This document shows, piece after piece, positions 1-5,115 of a stretch of DNA of 5,115 bases. Location: contig JABFXT010000309.1 in assembly GCA_013361595.1 (NCBI GenBank), forward strand, positions 1 through 5,115, given 5' to 3'. The translations under genes and the position numbers were made by a program. Position 1 is the stretch's first letter; each line of letters opens with the position of its first letter. A model generated the notes under the pieces. The model was not told where the DNA came from and made no database searches. It worked only from the letters and a program-made list of their open reading frames with translations. This stretch comes from Nocardia sp. (lineage in GTDB: Bacteria; Actinomycetota; Actinomycetes; Mycobacteriales; Mycobacteriaceae).

Positions 1-184
1 GCACACCCGGCGCCAGATCCACCGGGACCAGCGGTCCGAAACGGCGCCGCATCTCGCGATAGGCAGCGGCGGGGTCGGCGGTGAAATCGGGTGTGTACAG
101 CGGCACACGCTCCCCGCCGGCGGTGAGGGGCGACCCTTGCTGGGTCGAGTGCGCGGACGACATCGTCTTGGTCACGTACTCCAT
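1..184 (-). CDS. Cytochrome P450, N-terminal 61 codons only (runs off the window)
   Basis: Reading leftwards from an ATG at 184 gives 61 complete codons that continue past the window edge. Residues 28-47 (PLYTPDFTADPAAAYREMRR) followed by RFGPLVPVDLAPGV resemble the N-terminus of soluble actinobacterial P450s, including those found with conservon (roadblock/GTPase) operons: a short Ser/Thr-rich leader, a DP-x-x-x-Y helix, then the first beta strands. No signal peptide or membrane anchor is seen, as expected for a cytoplasmic bacterial P450. The oxygen-binding, ExxR and heme-Cys motifs lie outside, so the call rests on the N-terminus alone. The start is uncertain. ATG 184 has no clear Shine-Dalgarno; GTG 175 has GGAG only 3 nt upstream; ATG 163 is a third option. 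The frame stays open upstream to a stop at 757-755, but that extension is Arg/Pro-rich, has poorer third-position GC and does not look like protein. Substrate is unknown. No functional link with the urea genes is visible. Confidence 0.68.
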   Translation of the reverse strand, partial: MEYVTKTMSSAHSTQQGSPLTAGGERVPLYTPDFTADPAAAYREMRRRFGPLVPVDLAPGV

Positions 185-331
185 AGCGGATCGATGGTTC
201 GGTCGAATGCCCCGGTGGCACGGTCCTGCCTGCGTGCGGGCAGCACGAAGACGGCTGCGGGCGAGCAGGACTCGGCCCACCGTGCGGTGTTCCCGATTCG
301 GAACGACCACCGGGCTGTCCAGGTGCGAGCG

Positions 332-358
332 GACGGTTTCGTGGACGGCGAAACCGTC
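332..358. repeat. Perfect 10-bp inverted repeat with 7-nt loop
   Basis: Arms GACGGTTTCG (332-341) and CGAAACCGTC (349-358) are exact reverse complements around a 7-nt loop. The structure is symmetric on both strands, so it could be an operator, a cruciform or an RNA hairpin. It sits about 150 bp upstream of the P450 start, which would fit a regulatory site in a P450 leader or promoter region, but no promoter boxes could be placed around it. There is no T-tract on either side, so a classical intrinsic terminator is unlikely. The stem has AT pairs in its middle, unlike the pure-GC hairpins elsewhere in this gap. Confidence 0.5.
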
Positions 359-498
359 GCGTATCACTCGAAGATCGGGCCGGGGCGCCGCGCGGGGGCG
401 GGGTCGCCGGCCGTCGATAATCGGGGGCCCGCGGGCGCCGGCGGGCTTCGCCGGATCACGGTGACCGTGCGCGCGCCTCGGAGCGGATGACGTGCGGT

Positions 499-520
499 GC
501 GCCCCCTCCGGCGGGGGCGC
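499..520. repeat. GC-only 8-bp hairpin
   Basis: GCGCCCCC (499-506) and GGGGGCGC (513-520) form a perfect all-GC stem around a 6-nt loop (TCCGGC). It would be very stable in RNA read from either strand. No U-tract follows on either strand, though actinobacterial terminators often lack one. It could end read-through from the right or a small transcript in the gap. Given the extreme local G+C content, chance is a real alternative. Confidence 0.35.
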
Positions 521-725
521 GGGACCGGAATCATCCGATGCGCGCGGTCGATACCGGGCCGGGCGCTCGCCGACGGCGAACGGGAGAACGGCGTACCGGG
601 GGCGTGCGCGCGGAAGGCGCCGGCACCGCCGGGGAGGGGGAATCGCGAATGGGCCGGCCCGGCGGACTGCGGTGGCGCGGCACGACCCGGCACAACGAAT
701 CCCTCCCGCTTCGTCGGATGACTTT

Positions 726-762
726 CCGCGTGAATTGTAGTCCAGCGCTGGGGATTACGCGG
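726..762. promoter_or_regulatory. Nested dyad in a locally AT-richer stretch; possible operator or promoter region
   Basis: The outer arms CCGCGT (726-731) and ACGCGG (757-762) are exact reverse complements. They are extended inwards by AAT (733-735) and ATT (754-756) if G732 is bulged out. Between them lies a perfect 10-bp palindrome, CCAGCGCTGG (742-751), whose centre is offset from the outer dyad by about 2.5 bp. On the minus strand TACAAT (739-734) resembles a -10 hexamer, but no TTGACA-like -35 lies at 16-18 bp, so promoter status is unproven. The position, between a probable terminator and the P450, would suit a regulator-binding site. The evidence is symmetry and composition only. Confidence 0.3.
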
Positions 763-846
763 GGCGAGTGAGGCGCCGCAGGTCATCGGACCCGGCAGCG
801 GGGTGACTCGTGGGCGTTTCGAATTGTCCGGATATGACCGCCGATG

Positions 847-909
847 GCCACCCGGCCGTCCCTGCTTCGCAGGCTGCCCTGCAACCCTCATCGGGAACGG
901 CCGGGTGGC
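847..909 (-). terminator. Compound stem-loop downstream of the urea operon: perfect 13-bp outer stem with inner hairpins
   Basis: GCCACCCGGCCGT (847-859) and ACGGCCGGGTGGC (897-909) are exact 13-bp reverse complements enclosing 37 nt. Inside, CCTGC (861-865) pairs with GCAGG (869-873) over a 3-nt loop. The same GCAGG can instead pair with a second CCTGC (878-882) over a 4-nt loop, so two inner folds compete. CCC (885-887) and GGG (893-895) can form a third, weak helix. The element begins about 50 nt beyond the allophanate hydrolase stop and directly follows another stem-loop, so transcription termination or 3'-end protection for the operon is the simplest reading. No U-tract follows. The long loop with alternative pairings is more than a terminator needs, so a structured 3' element or a repetitive extragenic element cannot be excluded. 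Confidence 0.5.
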
Positions 910-910
910 A

Positions 911-939
911 CGCCGCGCGGTTGGACGGGCCGCACGGCG
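911..939 (-). terminator. Likely intrinsic terminator stem after allophanate hydrolase
   Basis: On the minus-strand transcript, 939-930 (CGCCGUGCGG) pairs with 920-911 (CCGCGCGGCG) to give a 10-bp stem with one G-U wobble and a 9-nt loop. On the plus strand the wobble becomes an A/C mismatch, so the hairpin is best formed in the RNA leaving the allophanate hydrolase gene. It starts about 20 nt after the TGA stop. There is no U-tract, which is common for actinobacterial terminators. Together with the adjacent structure at 847-909 it would make a tandem termination region. Confidence 0.5.
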
Positions 940-958
940 GGTCTTTCGGGGATCGGTC

Positions 959-2701
959 TCAGCGACCGGCTTCCAGGTAGTTGCGCCAGCCTCCGTATCC
1001 GGTGATATCGGTGGCGTCGCGGGCGGATTCGTAATCGCAGGCGAAACCGGTGACCCAGTCCCCGGAATCCAGTTCGACCTTTCCGAGCGTCATGGGCGAC
1101 GGCAGATTGCTCAGGAAGATGCCGAGGGCGGCGGGGGAGAGCCGGTACAGCTCGCCGGGTAGCGAACTGCCCGAACCGGCCCCGACCCGGAGCATGCCGG
1201 GCTTCGGTGGGTCGGCGGGCAACGCCACCATGCGATACGCGGGTGCGGTGGCGACCTCGCCCAGGAACCGGGCCCGCGCCTGCTCCAATTGATGATGCAG
1301 CGGAAGTCCACGGAGATGGGCGCCGACGACCAGGAGATCGGTACCGGTATCGGTGAGCAGCGGGGCGGGCGTGTCCAGCAGCCGGGCGGCCGCATCGATC
1401 CCGATCTGATCGGCGAACGCGGGGGTCACCAGCATCACGCCGAACGGATCGCCCTCGGCGGTCTCCTCGCCCGGTACCGCGACCGCTGCCAGATCCAGCA
1501 GATTGCAGAAATTGGTGAAGGTGCCCATGCGGCTGTTGATCGCCACCGGTTCGGCGGCGACGGCGGCCAGGGTCGGATGCTCGGTCGTGGTGGGGAGCAG
1601 CAGGGCCGGGTAGTCGTCGAACAATCGGCGCGCGGCGGCCGCGGCCTGCGCGAGCCGGCCCAGATCGGTGACGTATTCGTGGGCGGCCGGGCGGGCCGCA
1701 CCCGCGACGATCCGCGCGACCACCGGGTCGGCGCCCTCGGGCGCACCGCTGAGGAACTCGCCCATCGCGGCGTAGCGCTGGGCCACGACGGCGCCGTCGT
1801 AGAGCAGGACGGCGGCCTCGAGCAGTTCGCCGATATCCACCGTCGCCACCTCGCCGCCACCCGCCTTCCAGCGCGCGACCGTCGCATCGAAAGCCGCGCG
1901 GTAGGCGGGGGTGAGGGCGGTCAAGTTGTGGTCGGCGGGAATCGCGAGCGTGGCGCGGGCCGGGGCGCCCAGCGGGGTGTCGGCGGGCCAGGTCCGCGAG
2001 CGGGGGTCGGCGGCGTCGGGGCCGATCATGGCCGCGGTCACCGTGGTGGCGAGGGTGAGGTCGCGGGCGAAAACGGTGACCACGTCGTAATCGGGGCAGG
2101 CGGGCACGACACCGGTGGTGGGCACGAGACCGAGCGACGGTTTGACCCCGACGATGCCGTTGAGCGCGGCCGGGACCCGGCCGGAGCCCGCGGTATCGGT
2201 GCCCAGCGCCGCGTCGACCATGCCCAGCGCGACCGCGACCGCCGAACCGGAGCTGCTGCCGCCGGAGACCCGGTCGGGGAACAGGGCGTTGCGGACCGCG
2301 CCGTAGGGGCTGCGGGTGCCGACGAGGCCGGTGGCGAACTGGTCGAGATTGGTTTTGCCGAGTACCAGTGCGCCCTGCTCGAGCAGGCGCGCCACAGCGG
2401 GCGCAGTGCGCTCCGGCGTTCTCTCGAAACCGGGGCAGGCGCAGGTGGTGGGAAGGCCGGCGATATCGATGTTGTCCTTCACGGCGAGGAGCAGCCCCGC
2501 GAGCGGCAACCGCTCACCCCGGGCGAGCCGGTCCTCGAGCGCGACGGCCTCCGCCAGGACCTCGGCCTCGGTGCGCAGGGTGATCCAGATTTCGGGCCGG
2601 TCGTATTCGCGGATGGTCCGGTAGGCGCGGGCCACCTTCTCGGCCGGGCCGGCCGGAGCCGGGGCCGGCGGATCCACTAGCGGTAGTTGCTCCATGGTCA
2701 T
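959..2701 (-). CDS. atzF: Allophanate hydrolase, complete, 580 aa
   Basis: This amidase-signature enzyme hydrolyses allophanate, the product of urea carboxylase, releasing ammonia and CO2 in the cytoplasm. The N-terminal amidase domain (about 20-440) has Lys75 in AVKDNIDIAG, the cis-Ser in GGSSSGSA (Ser149) and the nucleophile Ser173 in GTDTAGSGRVPA, so the Lys-Ser-Ser triad is intact. The AGSGRVPA form is typical of allophanate hydrolases rather than generic amidases. Tyr301 and Arg309 in LLYDGAVVAQRY have the spacing of the substrate-binding Tyr/Arg pair of characterised allophanate hydrolases. The C-terminal domain (about 455-580; VGAHLRGLPLHHQL, SSLPGELYRL, DITGYGGWRNYL) is the family-specific domain reported to help decarboxylate the N-carboxycarbamate intermediate. 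Length is normal for the stand-alone enzyme. ATG 2701 overlaps the urea carboxylase stop as ATGA and has AAGGAG 4 nt upstream; ATG 2695 (Met3), 10 nt from the same site, is an alternative. The overlap implies translational coupling. Nothing looks truncated or frameshifted. Confidence 0.95.
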   Translation of the reverse strand: MTMEQLPLVDPPAPAPAGPAEKVARAYRTIREYDRPEIWITLRTEAEVLAEAVALEDRLARGERLPLAGLLLAVKDNIDIAGLPTTCACPGFERTPERTAPAVARLLEQGALVLGKTNLDQFATGLVGTRSPYGAVRNALFPDRVSGGSSSGSAVAVALGMVDAALGTDTAGSGRVPAALNGIVGVKPSLGLVPTTGVVPACPDYDVVTVFARDLTLATTVTAAMIGPDAADPRSRTWPADTPLGAPARATLAIPADHNLTALTPAYRAAFDATVARWKAGGGEVATVDIGELLEAAVLLYDGAVVAQRYAAMGEFLSGAPEGADPVVARIVAGAARPAAHEYVTDLGRLAQAAAAARRLFDDYPALLLPTTTEHPTLAAVAAEPVAINSRMGTFTNFCNLLDLAAVAVPGEETAEGDPFGVMLVTPAFADQIGIDAAARLLDTPAPLLTDTGTDLLVVGAHLRGLPLHHQLEQARARFLGEVATAPAYRMVALPADPPKPGMLRVGAGSGSSLPGELYRLSPAALGIFLSNLPSPMTLGKVELDSGDWVTGFACDYESARDATDITGYGGWRNYLEAGR

Positions 2702-5115
2702 TGCGCTCCTTCGGTGTCGATGGCGACCAGAGGTGCGCCGGTGGTGACTTGATCGCCCGCCGCGACGGCGATGGTGTGCACGGTGCCGGAGACCTCCGCG
2801 ACCACCGGCAGTTCCATCTTCATCGCCTCGAGGACGAGCAGGGTGGTGCCGGCTTCGACGTGATCGCCCACGGCGACCTCCACCCGCCAGACATTGGCCA
2901 TCATCGGTGCCGTCACCGGATGGGTGCCCGCGGGCAGGTCGAGGTCTTCGGCGGGTTCGGGTTCGGCGGCGAGATCGGCCTGGGCGTTGAGTTCGCCGCT
3001 CGCCTCCCAGCGCTGTCGTTCGGCGGCGAACGCGGCCTGCCGGTGTTGTTCGGTGGCGGCGATATCGGCCGAGTTCTCGGTGAGGAACGCGAGATGTTCG
3101 GCCATGGCGAATTCGCCCACACTGGTGCGCATCTCGTATCGCCCCGCCGCCATCTCGGCACGCAGCTCGAGCAGTTCATCGGCCGCCACCGGATACCAGC
3201 TGATCCGGTCGAAGAACCGGAACAGCCACGGTTTACCGGATTCGAACGGTGCGCGCTGCCGGTACCCGGACCAGATCGGGAGGGTGCGGCCGACGAGCTG
3301 ATAGCCGCCGGGGGATTCCATGCCGTAGACGCAGAGGTACTTGCCGCCGATACCGACCGCGTCGGACGGGGTCCAGGTGCGGGCGGGGTTGTACTTGGTG
3401 GTCACCAGGCGGTGACGGGGGTCGAGCGGGACGGCCAGCGGCGCGCCGAGGTAGACGTCGCCGAGACCGAGCACCATGTACTGGGCGTCGAAGACGATAT
3501 CGCGTACGTCCGCGACGCTGTCCAGGCCGTTGATCCGGCGGATGAACTCGATATTCGACGGCAGCCAAGGTGCTTCGGCCCGGACACCGCGCCCGTAGCG
3601 TTCGATGGCCGCCGCGATGGTGGGGTCGTCGAAGGAAAGCGGTAATTCGAGATGCCGGCTCGGGACCCGCAGGGCGGCGGTATCGGGGATATCGTCCTCG
3701 AGTTCACCGAGCAGGCGCACCACGGTGCGCTGGTCGATGACATCGGGATCGAAGTGCAGATGCAGGGAGCGCACACCGGGCGTGATATCGATCAGACCGG
3801 GGATGGACGCCTGTTCGAGGCGTTCGCTCAGCGCGTGGACGCGCATCCGCAGACCCAGATCCAGTTCCATCGGGCCGTATTCGATCATCACGTTGTCGTC
3901 GCCGCCGCGCAGGTATTTGACCTCGGGGGTGCCGGTACCGGCATCGCGGCGGCCCAGGACCCCGTTGTCGGTCTCCCGCGGCCCGAGGAGTTCGGGACCG
4001 GGCAGACCGCGGCCGCGCAGGGCGGGCGAGGAACGGAACGCGCCGGTGCGTTCGTCGGCGACCGGGACGAAACGCACCCTGTCGCCCGGGCGCATCTGAC
4101 CGAGTTTCCAGCGGTGCGCGGAGATCACGGTCAGCGGGCAGGCGAAACCGCCCAGGCTGGGACCGTCGGGACCCAGCAGGATCGGGGTATCGCCGGAAAG
4201 GTTCAGGGCGCCGACACTGTAGGGGCAGTCGTGCAGGTTGGAGGGGTGCAGCCCGGCATCGCCGCCGTCGGTGCGCGACCAGGTCGGTTTCGGACCGGCC
4301 AGCCGCAGGCCGGTGCGATTGGCGTGGGCCTGCACCTGCCAGGTGGCGTCGTAGAACTGGGCGATATCGGCGGGCGTGAAATAGTCGGGGGCGGGCTGCG
4401 GACCCTCACCGACCCCGACGTACCAGGTGTGGCCGAATTCGGGGCGTTCGCCGGCCGGGACGGGCGCGGGATCGAGCAGCCCCCCGGCATCGGGTTTGAT
4501 ACCGAGAATATCGCCGGCCGCGACGGCTCGGCCGGTGATACCGCCGAATCCGCCGAGGGTGAAAGTGGCCGCGCTGCCGTGGTAATCGGGGGCGAGGATA
4601 CCGCCGCGGACGGCGAGATAGGTACGCAGCCCGGTGTCGTGGGGCGCGCCGATATCGAGGACCGAACCGGCGGGGACGGTGACCGGTTCCCACATGGGAA
4701 CCGGTTCGTCGTCCACGGTCACCGGGGCTTCGGCGCCGGTGACGCAGACGACCGTGGTATCGGTGACCCGGATCCGCGGTCCCAGCAGGGTGGCCTCGAG
4801 ACCGTTCTCGCCCAGCGAGTTGCCGACGGCGTGGTTCGCGAGGCGGAAGGACAGATCGTCGAATGCGCCCGACGGCGGGATGCCCACGTTCCAGAGCCCG
4901 AGGCGGCCCGGGAAATCCTGGATGGTGGTGGAAACTCCGGCGCGCAGGATCTCCAGCCGGGGGCGGACGGTGGCCAGCTCGCCGAGGGTCGCGGTGGTGT
5001 GCCGGGCGTCGAGCATGGGGGAACTGGTCGCGGCGGCGCGGAGCTGGGGCAGGTTGGTGGTGATACCGAACATGCGGGTTTCGTCGAGTGCCGCACGCAA
5101 CCGGTGCAACGCCTC
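2698..5115 (-). CDS. uca: Urea carboxylase (biotin-dependent), C-terminal 805 residues; start lies beyond the window
   Basis: The enzyme carboxylates urea to allophanate using ATP, bicarbonate and covalent biotin. Counting the codon at 5115 as residue 1, residues 1-30 (ALDETRMFGITTNLPQLRAA) are the tail of the biotin carboxylase domain; about 400-450 N-terminal residues are missing. Residues 50-365 are the KipA-like (AHS2) half of the carboxyltransferase, with STTIQDFPGRLG, HPSNLHDCPYSVG and GPDGPSLGGF. Residues 398-612 are the KipI-like (AHS1) half, with EYGPMELDL, SNIEFIRRINGLDS, LGLGDVYLGAP and TTKYNPARTWTP, which strongly resemble urea carboxylases. A charged helical stretch (about 640-715) and an acidic Pro-rich linker lead to the biotinyl domain (about 728-803). 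Lys766 in EAMKMEL (codon 2820-2818) is the biotin site. The frame is intact. The TTG at 5109 is internal, since the frame runs on to the edge. The downstream allophanate hydrolase supports the pathway. Some close homologues are guanidine carboxylases; genes upstream of the window would help decide. Confidence 0.93.
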   Translation of the reverse strand, partial: EALHRLRAALDETRMFGITTNLPQLRAAATSSPMLDARHTTATLGELATVRPRLEILRAGVSTTIQDFPGRLGLWNVGIPPSGAFDDLSFRLANHAVGNSLGENGLEATLLGPRIRVTDTTVVCVTGAEAPVTVDDEPVPMWEPVTVPAGSVLDIGAPHDTGLRTYLAVRGGILAPDYHGSAATFTLGGFGGITGRAVAAGDILGIKPDAGGLLDPAPVPAGERPEFGHTWYVGVGEGPQPAPDYFTPADIAQFYDATWQVQAHANRTGLRLAGPKPTWSRTDGGDAGLHPSNLHDCPYSVGALNLSGDTPILLGPDGPSLGGFACPLTVISAHRWKLGQMRPGDRVRFVPVADERTGAFRSSPALRGRGLPGPELLGPRETDNGVLGRRDAGTGTPEVKYLRGGDDNVMIEYGPMELDLGLRMRVHALSERLEQASIPGLIDITPGVRSLHLHFDPDVIDQRTVVRLLGELEDDIPDTAALRVPSRHLELPLSFDDPTIAAAIERYGRGVRAEAPWLPSNIEFIRRINGLDSVADVRDIVFDAQYMVLGLGDVYLGAPLAVPLDPRHRLVTTKYNPARTWTPSDAVGIGGKYLCVYGMESPGGYQLVGRTLPIWSGYRQRAPFESGKPWLFRFFDRISWYPVAADELLELRAEMAAGRYEMRTSVGEFAMAEHLAFLTENSADIAATEQHRQAAFAAERQRWEASGELNAQADLAAEPEPAEDLDLPAGTHPVTAPMMANVWRVEVAVGDHVEAGTTLLVLEAMKMELPVVAEVSGTVHTIAVAAGDQVTTGAPLVAIDTEGAQ
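2702..2711 (-). promoter_or_regulatory. Ribosome binding site and coupling junction for allophanate hydrolase
   Basis: AAGGAG (2711-2706, minus strand) lies inside the last codons of urea carboxylase, 4 nt before ATG 2701 and 10 nt before ATG 2695. The carboxylase TGA (2700-2698) and the hydrolase ATG (2701-2699) share bases as ATGA, so a ribosome finishing the first gene can restart on the second. This suggests matched synthesis of two enzymes that hand over a labile intermediate. Confidence 0.75.

Larger units (their letters stand above)
185..958. other. Long intergenic region with several inverted repeats, no convincing gene
   Basis: About 770 bases separate the allophanate hydrolase stop from the P450 start. 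Open frames exist in most phases, as expected in very GC-rich DNA, but their products are low-complexity Arg/Pro/Gly/Ala-rich sequence without recognisable domains. The region holds at least five dyad structures, listed separately: 911-939, 847-909, 726-762, 499-520 and 332-358. There is also a small hairpin, CCGGCG/CGCCGG, at 438-454 and a 13-bp dyad, CACGGT-G-ACCGTG, at 457-469; dyads this small are expected by chance in this composition. No tRNA, rRNA, CRISPR repeat or transposase is visible. A P450 promoter must lie somewhere in the left part, but I cannot point to convincing -35/-10 boxes. The stretch 720-760 is locally richer in A and T than its surroundings. Confidence 0.7.

Noticed and set aside
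457..469. CACGGT-G-ACCGTG dyad as an operator
   Set aside because: A 6-bp dyad with a 1-nt centre is expected about once in a window of this size; there is no supporting context.
781..849. GGTCATCGG / CCGATGGCC inverted repeat (781-789 with 841-849) as a separate hairpin
   Set aside because: It needs a G-U pair on the plus strand, is more than 50 nt apart, and overlaps the better 13-bp stem at 847-909.
364..891. A 175-residue minus-strand open frame in the gap
   Set aside because: Its product is Arg/Pro/Ala-rich low-complexity sequence with no motif, it spans several hairpins, and it has no Shine-Dalgarno; a by-product of very high G+C.
847..909. An integron attC site or transposon end
   Set aside because: No attC core sites, no flanking target-site duplication and no integrase or transposase nearby.
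1289..2680. A 463-residue plus-strand open frame antisense to allophanate hydrolase
   Set aside because: It is the shadow of the hydrolase reading frame; its Gly/Arg/His-rich composition is typical of antisense frames in GC-rich genes.
2701..3645. A 314-residue plus-strand open frame antisense to urea carboxylase
   Set aside because: It is the mirror of a gene with clear conserved domains; no motif, no Shine-Dalgarno, and composition explained by the antisense frame.
5107..5109. TTG as the start codon of the carboxylase
   Set aside because: The frame continues upstream to the window edge and the sequence just inside it is the end of a biotin carboxylase domain, so the true start lies beyond 5115.

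Overview
The window comes from a high-GC actinobacterium. Base composition is strongly G+C rich, codon third positions are mostly G or C, and both recognisable systems are common in filamentous or mycolic-acid actinomycetes. A Nocardia-like host is plausible but cannot be proven from 5 kb. All three recognisable genes lie on the minus strand, so the window reads from right to left.

Positions 5115 to 2698 hold the C-terminal two thirds of a biotin-dependent urea carboxylase. The visible part has the tail of the biotin carboxylase domain, the two halves of the carboxyltransferase domain and a C-terminal biotinyl domain with an EAMKMEL lysine site. Its stop codon overlaps the start of the next gene in an ATGA junction. 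That gene, 2701 to 959, encodes a full-length 580-residue allophanate hydrolase with an intact Lys-Ser-Ser amidase triad and the family's C-terminal domain. Together they form a nickel-free, ATP-dependent route that turns urea (or carboxylated nitrogen compounds derived from guanidine) into allophanate and then ammonia and CO2. In yeast the same activities are fused in one urea amidolyase; here they are separate, translationally coupled genes.

Positions 958 to 185 form an unusually long gap of about 770 bases without a convincing gene. It holds several inverted repeats: two back-to-back stem-loops directly after the allophanate hydrolase gene (911-939 and 847-909) that probably end the operon, a nested dyad at 726-762, a GC-only hairpin at 499-520 and a 10-bp perfect inverted repeat at 332-358. 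A stretch near 194-376 has coding-like base periodicity on the plus strand but no recognisable protein.

Positions 184 to 1 hold the first 61 codons of a gene that looks like a bacterial cytochrome P450; the rest lies outside the window. It is separated from the urea operon by the gap and is probably an independent transcription unit.

I did not find a clear novel system. The items most worth a second look are the compound stem-loop after the operon, the structure-rich gap, a striking excess of GATATC caused by uniform Asp-Ile codon choice, and whether the carboxylase acts on urea or on guanidine.
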